Assembly: GCA_015059735.1 (NCBI GenBank)
Contig: SUZX01000002.1
Span: 62,001 to 126,000 of the forward strand
Reading direction: 5' to 3'
Origin: Rikenellaceae bacterium
Lineage (GTDB): Bacteria; Bacteroidota; Bacteroidia; Bacteroidales; Rikenellaceae
DNA: 64,000 nucleotides
How positions within the stretch are numbered: position 1 is the stretch's first letter; each line of letters opens with the position of its first letter. The translations under genes were made by a program, and so were the position numbers. The notes under the pieces are model-generated. The model searched no databases. It was given only the letters and a program-made list of their open reading frames with translations, and had not been told where the DNA came from. Of this stretch, positions 36,523 through 45,082 are shown piece after piece.

Positions 36523-37650
36523 TCAGGCTTGATTCTCAAAAGTCTCCGCAACCTGTTTCAGCAACTCGACAATAGGCAGATGCTGCGGACAACTTTGCTC
36601 GCACTTGCGACAGGCGATGCACTCCGAAGCTTTCCCATGAGATTGGGCAAGGTTGTCGTAGTAAACGTTCTGTATCGAGAAGAGGTTGTTGATCGACTGT
36701 TTGTCTGCGTTGTATAATGCGAAATAGTCGGGGATGGCAATTTGTTTCGGACAACCATCGACACAATAGCGACAAGCCGTACACTGAATGGGGATCGAGC
36801 GATTGATGATCTCAACGGCTTGGGCTATCGTCGCATACTCTTGTTCGTTGAGCGGCTCGAAATGTTGCATATACGAGGTGTTATCGAGCAGTTGATCCAA
36901 CGAGGACATGCCACTTAATACCGTAATTACCCCTTCGAGACTTGCCGCATAACGAATGGCCCATGAGGCCGGTGATGCTTTGGGATGTAACTCATGAAAC
37001 AACTCTTCGACACGCTCAGGCACTCGCGCCAGCGATCCACCCTTGATCGGCTCCATGATAATAATTTCCTTGCCGTGCCGACGAGCCACCTCATAACATT
37101 TGCGCGATTGAATACTCTCGTTTTCCCAGTCCAAATAGTTGATCTGCAACTGCACAAACTCCACTTCGGGATGAGCTGTCAAAATCTCGTCAAGCAACTC
37201 TGCGGTGTCGTGAAACGAGAATCCTACATGACGGATTTTGCCTTCGGCCTTCTTGCGGGCTACAAATGAAAAACTGTCGAAACGTTTTACTTTTCGGTAG
37301 TTGAAAACGTTGAGATTATGCAACAGGTAATAATCGAAGTAGTCAACTCCGCATTTGGTCAATTGCTCGTCGAAAATCCGTTCTTGGTCGCCCTCTTGTT
37401 TGAGGAACATGGTCGGTAGTTTGGTCGCTAACGTGAAACTGTTGCGATCGTGCCGCTTGACCAATGCTTCGCGAACGATTTCCTCACTCTTGAAATCGTG
37501 GTACATATAGGCCGTGTCGAAGTAGGTGAAACCTCGTTCGAGGAAGGTATCTACCATCTGTTCGACCTGCCTAATATCTACTTTGTCGAATTTTTCCGGC
37601 TCGGTAAGGGGCAGACGCATGCACCCAAATCCCAATTTCTTTGTCTCCAT
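36523..37650 (-). CDS. Aldo/keto reductase with C-terminal 4Fe-4S ferredoxin domain
   Basis: The 375-residue protein has an aldo/keto reductase barrel in residues 1-270 with the catalytic set [10 protein letters not shown] (Asp, Tyr), LATKLP (Lys) and LLHNLN (His). Near the C-terminus are [12 protein letters not shown] (about 285-296) and [12 protein letters not shown] (about 340-352), forming two 4Fe-4S cluster sites. Such fusions are electron-transfer reductases of unknown substrate, common in anaerobes. It is the last gene of the run GDPD, DUF1893, ECF S, reductase; the ECF stop is 3 bases upstream. Confidence 0.9.
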   Translation of the reverse strand: METKKLGFGCMRLPLTEPEKFDKVDIRQVEQMVDTFLERGFTYFDTAYMYHDFKSEEIVREALVKRHDRNSFTLATKLPTMFLKQEGDQERIFDEQLTKCGVDYFDYYLLHNLNVFNYRKVKRFDSFSFVARKKAEGKIRHVGFSFHDTAELLDEILTAHPEVEFVQLQINYLDWENESIQSRKCYEVARRHGKEIIIMEPIKGGSLARVPERVEELFHELHPKASPASWAIRYAASLEGVITVLSGMSSLDQLLDNTSYMQHFEPLNEQEYATIAQAVEIINRSIPIQCTACRYCVDGCPKQIAIPDYFALYNADKQSINNLFSIQNVYYDNLAQSHGKASECIACRKCEQSCPQHLPIVELLKQVAETFENQA

Positions 37651-37653
37651 ACG

Positions 37654-38166
37654 TTATTTGCGAATCAGGCGATTGATAACTAACCAGCCACCGAATACTT
37701 GCAACAGCATACCCGGAATGCCGAGTTGAAAATCTTGCATGGCGATATGGAGATTGCCAACCAAAGCCCACTCTCCCAATGATCCGATAACTTGATAGGT
37801 TAATATAACCAATGTCAGTAATCCGAGTGTTGCCTTGTGGAATTTTGTGGCAACATAACCTGCTGTCAGTGCCAAGAGTGTTGATTTTAGCATAATAGTC
37901 GGCAGCATTGCAATAGTCGGCATGCCGAAGAGCAAAGAGTTAATCAATGGCGAAATGAGAGCGGTGAGAAGTCCCACGCGCCAACCATATTTATATGCAC
38001 CGATCAAGGTGAAAAAATAGATAGGCAACCATGTAGGTCCTCCAGCCTGCACAGCGTGGCAGAGTTGTGGCAGAGCTATGTTCCCCAACACAAAGAGAAC
38101 CGTAAGCCAATAGGTTTCAATCTTTTGAAATCCCAAAGAATAAAATCTGATTGTGGATGTTTGCAT
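37654..38166 (-). CDS. ECF transporter S component (substrate-binding membrane subunit)
   Basis: From ATG 38166 the protein has 170 residues (a GTG three codons upstream is possible). It has about five to six hydrophobic segments, for example WLTVLFVLGNIALPQLCHAV, and the pattern GGPTWLPIYFFTLIGAYKYG and ALISPLINSLLFGMP typical of ECF S subunits. These bind a vitamin or metal outside the cell and work with a shared EcfA/A'/T module not in this window. The substrate cannot be told from sequence. It sits between DUF1893 and the Fe-S reductase. Confidence 0.85.
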   Translation of the reverse strand: MQTSTIRFYSLGFQKIETYWLTVLFVLGNIALPQLCHAVQAGGPTWLPIYFFTLIGAYKYGWRVGLLTALISPLINSLLFGMPTIAMLPTIMLKSTLLALTAGYVATKFHKATLGLLTLVILTYQVIGSLGEWALVGNLHIAMQDFQLGIPGMLLQVFGGWLVINRLIRK

Positions 38167-38184
38167 GTTGATCACTGGTTACAA

Positions 38185-38646
38185 TTATTTACTAATCTCG
38201 CTTTCGTCTGTTTGTCCGTGTAGAAATGCCTCGATTTGTGGGAGGCACTCTTCAGCTGTACGACAACCGGCACAACGAGCCTCTACGGGGCACAATCCCG
38301 TCTTAGCTCGGTTGATAATGTGAGGAACGATATGCACTACTTCGACCGGTATGCCCGAGGTTTGCAAGAGTTCAAGTGCAGACTTGCTGGCTACCTGCGC
38401 AAAAACCGCTACAACACCTCCCACGACCATCAAAGCCGCAGCCCCTTTGCCAACCACCTTGTCGGCGACAAAAGCACCATGAAGCAATGTTGGCTCGTCG
38501 TTTAGCAGATGGTAAAGATCTCGCACACCGCGACTGTGGAATACGTGCATCCTGTCACCGTTGACAATCACACACGAACAATCGCCTTGCGTGAGTCGTA
38601 GGATCGCTTGTTGTCGTAGGTTGGGCGTTATGTTCCCCACGTTCAT
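38185..38646 (-). CDS. DUF1893 protein with C-terminal cysteine cluster
   Basis: The 153-residue protein has the DUF1893 domain in residues about 10-120 (GDCSCVIVNGDRMHVFHSRG, then GAFVADKVVGKGAAALMVVG), a deaminase-like fold of unknown activity. Its C-terminus adds CPVEARCAGCRTAEECLPQI: four cysteines in a CxxxxxCxxCxxxxxC spacing that may bind a metal or Fe-S cluster. It is followed by the ECF S subunit (18-base gap) and preceded by the glycerophosphodiesterase (12 bases). The constant company of a transporter and an Fe-S reductase suggests a cofactor or redox role, but that is inference. Confidence 0.87.
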   Translation of the reverse strand: MNVGNITPNLRQQAILRLTQGDCSCVIVNGDRMHVFHSRGVRDLYHLLNDEPTLLHGAFVADKVVGKGAAALMVVGGVVAVFAQVASKSALELLQTSGIPVEVVHIVPHIINRAKTGLCPVEARCAGCRTAEECLPQIEAFLHGQTDESEISK

Positions 38647-38658
38647 TTGATCTGTTGC

Positions 38659-39759
38659 TTATAAGGAGTAAACCGAAGCTTCGGCAAGATTGATCTTTGA
38701 ACCGGTCAAGGCTTCGATATGTACTTTCGGAACTTGTTTTGTGAAACGCGTACCGATGTAATGCGGTTTGCGACCGTCAGAAGAGATCGTATAGGTGCGC
38801 TTTCCGTTTAGTATCACCTTGATCATTCCTTTGAAATCCAATTTTACGACGATACCGCCACACTCGATCGGATTTTCCCAATGTTTTGTCAGGAGTTTCT
38901 CTTTCCCCAACTTTTTCTTTTGTATTGTCCATGTCTCTTGGGGCTTTTTGTTTGCCAATGGCATGAAACTGAAATCGGTGAGTTGGTAGGTAATCCCATT
39001 ATATTGGGCTACCTCTTCGCGTGGGGTCTTGAATATCGAGGCTTGCACCTCATATCCAGCAGAGGTCAATGCCTTGCAAAACTCTTTTGTCAGTAACGAA
39101 GATTTCATTGTCGAGATGCCGCAACGGCCGCCGATACGTTTTAATTGGGCAATTACCTCTTCGGGTGTGCCTTTGTTGATTGCCCAAAGCACCAAACAGT
39201 TCGAATATTTGCGGACATTTAAGATACACTTCAAACTGCTTGTAAAACAGATCCAATTGTCGCCGAACATCTCTTGTGCCATGCGATATGATTCGGGAAT
39301 GCTGCTATGCAACATCGGAATCATGCCGTGCTCTTTGCAGGCCGTAAGTATTTCTTTGAGGGTCGGAATTTGTGTGCGCAATTTGGTATCGCGCGATGCT
39401 AATATATAATCGCGACGCAACTCTTCGAAGGTCAGCGACGAGAGCTTTACCGGTTCGGTCAATTTGGTGTAGCCGTTGGTGCGACGGGCTGTACGGTTGA
39501 GGGTACGGTCATGCAAAACAACCATTACACTGTCGGCTGTATAGCGTACGTCCAACTCAATACCGGTATATCCGAATCGGGCTGCCATAGCCACAGCTGC
39601 GGTACTATTTTCCGGAACGACACGTGATACCCATCCACCGCGATGAGCATACATGATGGGATAACGTTCGGGAGTTTTCTCTTTGCTCTTTTTGGCGGCC
39701 CATGATGTCCCCAAACCGCTTATGATGGCAAGGATCAAAAGAATGTAATATTTCTTCAT
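38659..39759 (-). CDS. Glycerophosphodiester phosphodiesterase family protein
   Basis: From ATG 39759 the protein has 366 residues with a signal peptide (LILAIISGLGTSWAA). The GDPD domain shows MYAHRGGW near residue 38, PENSTAAV, GIELDVRYTADSVMVVLHD, the metal- and acid-base residues of the family. A C-terminal extension from about 260 is not part of the canonical barrel. Family members hydrolyse glycerophosphodiesters to glycerol-3-phosphate and an alcohol. The promoter TAACTTTG is at 39790-39797. It likely heads the operon with DUF1893, ECF S and the reductase. Confidence 0.88.
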   Translation of the reverse strand: MKKYYILLILAIISGLGTSWAAKKSKEKTPERYPIMYAHRGGWVSRVVPENSTAAVAMAARFGYTGIELDVRYTADSVMVVLHDRTLNRTARRTNGYTKLTEPVKLSSLTFEELRRDYILASRDTKLRTQIPTLKEILTACKEHGMIPMLHSSIPESYRMAQEMFGDNWICFTSSLKCILNVRKYSNCLVLWAINKGTPEEVIAQLKRIGGRCGISTMKSSLLTKEFCKALTSAGYEVQASIFKTPREEVAQYNGITYQLTDFSFMPLANKKPQETWTIQKKKLGKEKLLTKHWENPIECGGIVVKLDFKGMIKVILNGKRTYTISSDGRKPHYIGTRFTKQVPKVHIEALTGSKINLAEASVYSL

Positions 39760-39789
39760 GCGCTTTATAGTTTGATAATTATCTATTGA

Positions 39790-39797
39790 CAAAGTTA
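39790..39797 (-). promoter_or_regulatory. -7 box of the GDPD operon
   Basis: TAACTTTG on the minus strand, 30 bases upstream of ATG 39759, matches TAnnTTTG and supports that start over a longer open frame. Confidence 0.6.
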
Positions 39798-39815
39798 CGA
39801 AAAAATGTAGGTTTT

Positions 39816-40382
39816 CTATCTTCTTATTGTGTGTTTTTTCAATTCTTGTCGAAGGGCTTTTTCATTTCCTCCGAGTAGCCGATCTACCAATGCGTGAAAT
39901 TGTGCCGAGTGGTTGTGGTGGATTGTGTGACAGAGCTCATGAATAATCACATAGTCGCGCAGATGTTCGGGTAGGGTCATCAAAAAGAAACTCAACGAAA
40001 TGGTGTTGCGCCCCGAACAACTGCCCCAGCGAGTGCGTGATGCGCGGATTGTCAAACCGTTATATCGCAATCCTGTGGTTGCCGATATGCGCTCGATTCG
40101 TGCTGGCAGGTCGCTTTTGGCGGCTCGGCGCAATTCTTCAATTAAGACTTGTTGTTGTGCTGGTGGCAGGGGCGTTGGTCTGTTGATCTGTTGTGCTGCC
40201 AAACGTTTTCGAACGCGCAAAATCCATTCGATCTTTGTTTCGAGAAACTCCAATGCCTTGCGTTGTGATACTCGGCGAGGAAAACTTACACGTACATCAC
40301 CGGACGGACGCACAGTAATCGCTATACGGCGTGCCCGCAGTGACTGTACTACTTCGATTTCTCCCAATATCGGATGATTCAT
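39816..40382 (-). CDS. YgjP-like (DUF45) metallopeptidase
   Basis: The 188-residue protein carries the zinc motif HELCHTIHHNHSAQFH near residues 147-162 (HExxH plus a third His), with RTRWGSCSGRNTISLSF upstream, the signature of the YgjP/SprT-like DUF45 family. The first part is strand-rich (ARRIAITVRPSGDVRVSFP). These proteins are presumed zinc peptidases; substrates are unknown. It starts 12 bases after the rlmB stop and ends the alpha/beta hydrolase, rlmB, ygjP-like run. Confidence 0.9.
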   Translation of the reverse strand: MNHPILGEIEVVQSLRARRIAITVRPSGDVRVSFPRRVSQRKALEFLETKIEWILRVRKRLAAQQINRPTPLPPAQQQVLIEELRRAAKSDLPARIERISATTGLRYNGLTIRASRTRWGSCSGRNTISLSFFLMTLPEHLRDYVIIHELCHTIHHNHSAQFHALVDRLLGGNEKALRQELKKHTIRR

Positions 40383-40394
40383 TCCCGCTAGCCG

Positions 40395-41132
40395 TTACTC
40401 TCCAATTCGCTGTCTTACTACCTCAAAGAGCATGACGGCTGCTGCCGCCGATACATTTAGAGATTCGATGTGTCCGATCAACGGAATGGCCAATTGTTCG
40501 TTGCAGAGTTTGAGCACCTCTTTCGAAATGCCGGTATCCTCGGCTCCCATTACGATTGCGGTCGGCTTGCGAAAATCTGCATCGTAGAGCAGTTTCCGGC
40601 TCTTCTCCGTTGCTGCCACAATCTGAAACCCTTCGGTCTGCAACTGCTTGATTGTATTACGGATTGATCCTACGCGACACACCGGAATCGTAGTTAATGC
40701 TCCTGCCGATGAGCGAATCGCCTCGGCGTTTACAGGCGCGGAATTTTTCAACGGTGTAATCAATCCGTGTGCTCCGGCACACTCGGCCGAGCGGGCTATG
40801 GCGCCAAAGTTACGCACGTCGGTTACTCCGTCGAAGATTACAATCAATGGAGTCTCGTCTTCGGGCACACGCTCCAAAATATCTGTCATCTCGACATACT
40901 CGATTGCGGCAATTTGGGCTACCACTCCTTGATGATTCCCGCGTGTCAAACGGTTGAGCTTCTCGACCGGCACCTCCTGCCAGCGCAACCGATGGCGCAC
41001 ACAGAGATCTTTGAACTCTTGCATCAATTGCCCCTCGGCTCCTTTGCGGATGTATAGTTTCTCGATCTGTTTGCCAGCCTCGATCGCCTCGGCAGTCGGG
41101 CGAATCCCGAAAATAATATTTTTAGACTCCAT
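40395..41132 (-). CDS. rlmB: 23S rRNA 2'-O-ribose methyltransferase RlmB / TrmH family
   Basis: The 245-residue protein has an N-terminal substrate-binding part (NIIFGIRPTAEAIEAGKQIE) and a SPOUT knot with IFDGVTDVRNFGAIARSAEC, IVMGAEDTGISKEV and IPLIGHIESLNVSAAAAVML, the three TrmH-family motifs. RlmB methylates the ribose of G2251 in 23S rRNA; a tRNA target is possible for some relatives. It follows the alpha/beta hydrolase by 10 bases and precedes the YgjP-like gene by 12. Confidence 0.92.
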   Translation of the reverse strand: MESKNIIFGIRPTAEAIEAGKQIEKLYIRKGAEGQLMQEFKDLCVRHRLRWQEVPVEKLNRLTRGNHQGVVAQIAAIEYVEMTDILERVPEDETPLIVIFDGVTDVRNFGAIARSAECAGAHGLITPLKNSAPVNAEAIRSSAGALTTIPVCRVGSIRNTIKQLQTEGFQIVAATEKSRKLLYDADFRKPTAIVMGAEDTGISKEVLKLCNEQLAIPLIGHIESLNVSAAAAVMLFEVVRQRIGE

Positions 41133-41142
41133 AGGATTGTAT

Positions 41143-42123
41143 TTACTTCTTCTTGAAAATCAGGTAATAGGCACTTGTTTTGGTGTAGTCATCAATACTA
41201 TACTGCTTTTTGCCATCTACAAGTTGGCTCTTGCCATACACCATACCGGGAGTATCGTGACCAATTCCTTTAACTTCGATCTTCTGCCAATTAAATTCCC
41301 AACCGTTTTTCTTGGCCATTTTCTTGCATGTTTGGTAAAAATTACGTGCCCTCTCATAGCGATTTTCGCCTTGTGAACGGGCATCCAAACTAACGGCCAA
41401 TTGCTTGTCGGCTACTATATCTTGCGTGCCTACTTGCACATAGAGTTTGCGCGCGAAGAATTTTTTGATCGTTTCTTCGTTGGCCATAGGTGTTCCTTTT
41501 ACCGATACCCCCCAACCGTAAACTTTATCCGAGAATTTGCATGGCAGACCATCAATAAGCGGGAAGGTCCATGTGCTGGGATTGGCCGCTACGATAATAT
41601 TAGCACGGGATTCGGGCATGGCCAAAGCAAATCGATGCACAAATTGACCTCCGGCAGAGTGCCCGAACATGTCGTATACCTCGGCTGTCGAGTTTGTATG
41701 TTTTTTGAAATGGTCGAAGATGGCTTCAACCGTGTTGTAGGTCCATGTTTCGCGCGGTTGCAGTTCTCCTTTATAGGTCACACCGCCAAATTGATATAAC
41801 CAACTCGGATATAACTCTTGGATATATCGTGGACAGATAACAACAAACCCATCACGCTCTGCAAAGCCAACCCATGCTTGTAAATAGTCAGCAGCAGCAC
41901 GTGATTGTCCATGAATCACGAAGAGGACAGGCATATTGCGATAATCGCCCTTTGTCGGGATATAGTAGTGCAGAGTGATCGGACGCTCTTTGAACGGAGC
42001 ATACTCGGTAAATACATATGTACCCTTACCACGATGATATGGTTGCTCGGGTTGCAAGGCGTAAAGTTGAGTTATCCCTAACGTTAGGAATGCCAATAGT
42101 GAAAAGGTAATTTTGTGTAGCAT
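41143..42123 (-). CDS. Secreted alpha/beta hydrolase
   Basis: The 326-residue protein has a signal peptide ending TQLYAL. The fold shows VLFVIHGQSR (oxyanion region), the nucleophile elbow GHSAGG near residue 160, and the His in GIGHDTPG near 300. It resembles the polyhydroxybutyrate-depolymerase/esterase-like group with secreted location, so an ester- or acyl-hydrolase role in the periplasm is likely; the substrate is unknown. rlmB follows after 10 bases. Confidence 0.85.
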   Translation of the reverse strand: MLHKITFSLLAFLTLGITQLYALQPEQPYHRGKGTYVFTEYAPFKERPITLHYYIPTKGDYRNMPVLFVIHGQSRAAADYLQAWVGFAERDGFVVICPRYIQELYPSWLYQFGGVTYKGELQPRETWTYNTVEAIFDHFKKHTNSTAEVYDMFGHSAGGQFVHRFALAMPESRANIIVAANPSTWTFPLIDGLPCKFSDKVYGWGVSVKGTPMANEETIKKFFARKLYVQVGTQDIVADKQLAVSLDARSQGENRYERARNFYQTCKKMAKKNGWEFNWQKIEVKGIGHDTPGMVYGKSQLVDGKKQYSIDDYTKTSAYYLIFKKK

Positions 42124-42180
42124 GTGAAAAAAATTAATTAGTACTGATTTGCCAAGAAAGATATTTTATGCAGATTTTGT

Positions 42181-44136
42181 TTAACTCTCCGCTACGAGTT
42201 CCAACTCATACGATGCCTTCTCCCATTCGTGCATTTGGTGGTCGTAATGCTCTTTCAACGCATTGTAGGCTTTGTAATCAGCCTCATTGTATTCGGTGGT
42301 AACGGCAAATTTTGCATCGTATTCGGCGATCTGTCGCTCGATATCTGCCAAATCGGCCTCGATACTCTCCACCGCTTTACGCAGTTTGCGTAGCTGTTTT
42401 TCCAACTCCTTTTTTTGTTCGTAGGAGGCTTTCCCTGAAAGAGAAGAGGAGGTTTCGGATGTCGTGTTTTTGGATGCCTCTATATTTTTGGCAGGTGTAT
42501 CACGTCGTTCGATCTCTTGTAACGACTCTAATTTTCGCTTTTCGAGGAAGTAATAAATACCTCCGAGGTACTCTTTGACTGCGCCATCGCGGAATTCATA
42601 TACCTTGTCAACCAATCCGTCGAGAAATTCGCGGTCGTGCGAAACGACGACGATCGTTCCGTCGTATTTAAGCAGGGCATTTTTCAAAATATCCTTCGAC
42701 CGCATGTCCATATGGTTGGTCGGTTCATCGAGGATCAAAAGGTTGCGAGGTTCGAGCATCATGCGAGCCATTGCCAAGCGTGCCCGTTCTCCTCCCGACA
42801 ATACTTTGACTTTTTTATCAATATCTTCTCCTCGGAATAAGAATGCTCCGAGAATGTCGCGCAGTCGGGTGCGGATGTCGCCAACGGCTACACGATCCAA
42901 CGTGTCATATACCGTAAACTCTCCATCCATCAGGTCGTCTTGGTTTTGGGCGTAGTAGCCGATATTGACATTGGCACCGATACGCACCGAGCCCTCGGTG
43001 GGTGTCAGTTGTCCTATTAACATACGGGCCAATGTGGTCTTACCCTCTCCGTTGCGCCCTACCAATGCGATGCGGTTTCCTTTCTCAATAACAAAATCGG
43101 CCTTGCTGAAAACATGTTTTGCTCCGAACGACATGCCTGCCTCGTTGATCTCTGCCACAATTTGTCCTGAACGTGGCGCGGGTGGGAATTTGATATTGAG
43201 GGTCGCCAAATCCTCCTCTTCGACCTCCAAGCGTTCGAGTTTTTCGAGTTGCTTGATGCGTGATTGCACCTGATTCGATTTAGTCGGCTTGTAACGGAAT
43301 TTCTCAATGAACTCTTCGGTCTTCTCGATCATCCGCTGTTGATTTTCATAGGCAGCCAACTGTTGGGCTCGTCGCTCGGCACGCAACTCGACATATTTCG
43401 AGTAGGGTACTTTGTAATCGGTGACTTTTCCTAACGAGAGCTCTACGGTACGGGTCGTCACATTGTCGAGAAAGGCGCGGTCGTGTGAGATGAGCAGTAC
43501 TGCACCGTTGTAGTTTTTCAAATACTCTTCGAGCCATTGAATCGACTCGATGTCGAGGTGGTTGGTAGGCTCGTCGAGCAGAAAGATCGACGGGCGTCGT
43601 AGCAACAGTTTTGCCAATTCGATGCGCATGCGCCATCCGCCCGAGAATTCGCTCGTTGCACGGGTAAAATCTTCGCGCTTGAATCCTAAGCCGAGCAACG
43701 TTTTTTCGATGTCGGCATCACGTGTTTCACCACCGAGTATGTGATAGCGATCTTGTACCTCAGTCAGCCGATGTAGCAATGTTTCGTACTCTTCGCTTTC
43801 GTAGTCGGTACGTTCGGCAATTTCGCGGGTCAACTGTTCGATTTCTGCCTCTAAACGTAACACCTCGTCAAAAGCTTTCGCGGTCTCCTCGACGAGGGTT
43901 GTGGTGTCGGCAACGCGCATGGTTTGGGGCAGGTAGCCGATCGAGCAGTCGCTGTTGATCGTTACCGCTCCCGAAGTCGGTATCTGTTCGCCGGTAATCA
44001 AGCGCAGGAGGGTCGTCTTTCCCGCACCGTTCTTACCCACCAGACCAATGCGATCTTTGGGATTGATCAAAAAAGAGATATTGTCGAAGAGGGTCCAGCC
44101 CCCGTAACTTACCGTGAGGTTGTCGAGTGAGATCAT
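42181..44136 (-). CDS. ABC-F family ATPase (translation factor type)
   Basis: From ATG 44136 the protein has 651 residues with two ABC ATPase domains and no membrane segments. Walker A motifs are GLVGKNGAGKTTL near residue 32 and ALVGRNGEGKTTL near 355; signatures are FSGGWRMRIELAKLLL and LSGGERARLAMARMML. A linker with helices lies between them and a coiled coil near the C-terminus (KKELEKQLRKLRKAVE). ABC-F proteins act on the ribosome, rescuing or regulating translation, and some protect against antibiotics. The Uup/YheS-like group is the closest match. Its promoter has a notable inverted repeat. Confidence 0.9.
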   Translation of the reverse strand: MISLDNLTVSYGGWTLFDNISFLINPKDRIGLVGKNGAGKTTLLRLITGEQIPTSGAVTINSDCSIGYLPQTMRVADTTTLVEETAKAFDEVLRLEAEIEQLTREIAERTDYESEEYETLLHRLTEVQDRYHILGGETRDADIEKTLLGLGFKREDFTRATSEFSGGWRMRIELAKLLLRRPSIFLLDEPTNHLDIESIQWLEEYLKNYNGAVLLISHDRAFLDNVTTRTVELSLGKVTDYKVPYSKYVELRAERRAQQLAAYENQQRMIEKTEEFIEKFRYKPTKSNQVQSRIKQLEKLERLEVEEEDLATLNIKFPPAPRSGQIVAEINEAGMSFGAKHVFSKADFVIEKGNRIALVGRNGEGKTTLARMLIGQLTPTEGSVRIGANVNIGYYAQNQDDLMDGEFTVYDTLDRVAVGDIRTRLRDILGAFLFRGEDIDKKVKVLSGGERARLAMARMMLEPRNLLILDEPTNHMDMRSKDILKNALLKYDGTIVVVSHDREFLDGLVDKVYEFRDGAVKEYLGGIYYFLEKRKLESLQEIERRDTPAKNIEASKNTTSETSSSLSGKASYEQKKELEKQLRKLRKAVESIEADLADIERQIAEYDAKFAVTTEYNEADYKAYNALKEHYDHQMHEWEKASYELELVAES

Positions 44137-44150
44137 AAGCAATCACTGTA

Positions 44151-44185
44151 AAATCCCGACAAAGTTAACGATTTGTACGGGATTT
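44151..44185 (-). promoter_or_regulatory. ABC-F promoter with flanking inverted repeat
   Basis: The minus-strand -7 box TAACTTTG (44160-44167) lies between AAATCCCG (44151-44158) and its exact complement CGGGATTT (44178-44185), 19 bases apart. The arms cover the start-site region and the promoter spacer, as a repressor operator would. Confidence 0.55.
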
Positions 44186-44226
44186 AAGATATAGCCGAAA
44201 AGACTTTTCGGATAAAATAGGTTGTT

Positions 44227-44877
44227 CTATGCGTTCAGCATCTTCACGATCTCCGCTTCGGGATCTTCGGCGCGGAATACAGCACTGCCGGCAACCAATA
44301 CGTCGGCTCCGGCTCCGAAAACCTCTCCGGCATTGGCTGCCGAGATACCGCCATCGACTTCGATAATCAGTTTCGGATTCAACTCATTGGCCAATTTGCG
44401 TAATTCGGCAATCTTCTCTGTCGATCCTTCAATATACGACTGCCCGCCAAATCCGGGCTCTACACTCATCACCAACACCAAATCCACCAAAGGCAGAATC
44501 TCGCGTAGTGCTTCGACCGGAGTTGCCGGCTTAATCGATACGCCTACTTGTGCTCCGGTGGCGCGAATCAGTTCGATACATCGCTTGGAATCGGTCGTTG
44601 CTTCGATATGGAATGTCACCAACGCAGCTCCCGCTTCGGCAAAACGTACGACATATTTTTCGGGCTCGACAATCATCAGGTGAACATCCAAGAACTTTGT
44701 TGTTGCTTTGCTGATGGCTTTCAAAACCGGAAAACCAAAAGAGATATTGGGGACAAAAACCCCGTCCATAACATCAATGTGTACCCATTCGGCAGCACTG
44801 CGGTCAATCATTCGCGTGTCGCGATCCAGATGGCCGAAATCGGCTGAAAGCATCGATGGTGCGATTATTCGTTGCAT
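44227..44877 (-). CDS. rpe: Ribulose-phosphate 3-epimerase
   Basis: From ATG 44877 the protein has 216 residues, the normal Rpe length; an open extension upstream has no family similarity and runs antisense to rmuC, so it is rejected. Motifs are IIAPSMLSADFGHL, HIDVMDGVFVPN, DVHLMI, VMSVEPGFGGQSY and EVDGGI, which supply the metal-binding His/Asp and the phosphate pocket. It interconverts ribulose-5-phosphate and xylulose-5-phosphate in the pentose phosphate pathway. Confidence 0.96.
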   Translation of the reverse strand: MQRIIAPSMLSADFGHLDRDTRMIDRSAAEWVHIDVMDGVFVPNISFGFPVLKAISKATTKFLDVHLMIVEPEKYVVRFAEAGAALVTFHIEATTDSKRCIELIRATGAQVGVSIKPATPVEALREILPLVDLVLVMSVEPGFGGQSYIEGSTEKIAELRKLANELNPKLIIEVDGGISAANAGEVFGAGADVLVAGSAVFRAEDPEAEIVKMLNA

Positions 44878-44905
44878 GAATAGTGATTTATTGGTTGATT
44901 CTATG

Positions 44906-44934
44906 CAAAGATAACGCATTTTATGGAAATGCGT
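44906..44934 (-). promoter_or_regulatory. rpe promoter with inverted repeat in the spacer
   Basis: TATCTTTG on the minus strand (44906-44913) is the -7 box. Immediately upstream ACGCATTT (44914-44921) and AAATGCGT (44927-44934) form a perfect 8-base inverted repeat with a 5-base centre, filling the -33/-7 spacer like an operator. Confidence 0.55.
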
Positions 44935-45069
44935 AAAAATTATCCGATAATTTCTTTCGATCCCCATTAGTAGAATTATTTCACGGCGTTTTAGATGCTC
45001 TTTGGGGGGTATGTCAATGGTAAAATGTTGAAATATCGAGCCGAGTTTCCTTTTTTTCGGGATTTTCTT

Positions 45070-45077
45070 TACCTTTG
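45070..45077 (+). promoter_or_regulatory. -7 box overlapping the start of rmuC
   Basis: TACCTTTG ends only 5 bases before the rmuC ATG at 45083, so the transcript would begin at or within a few bases of the start codon. The upstream -33 region is T-rich without a clear TTG. Confidence 0.6.
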
Positions 45078-45082
45078 TAAGT

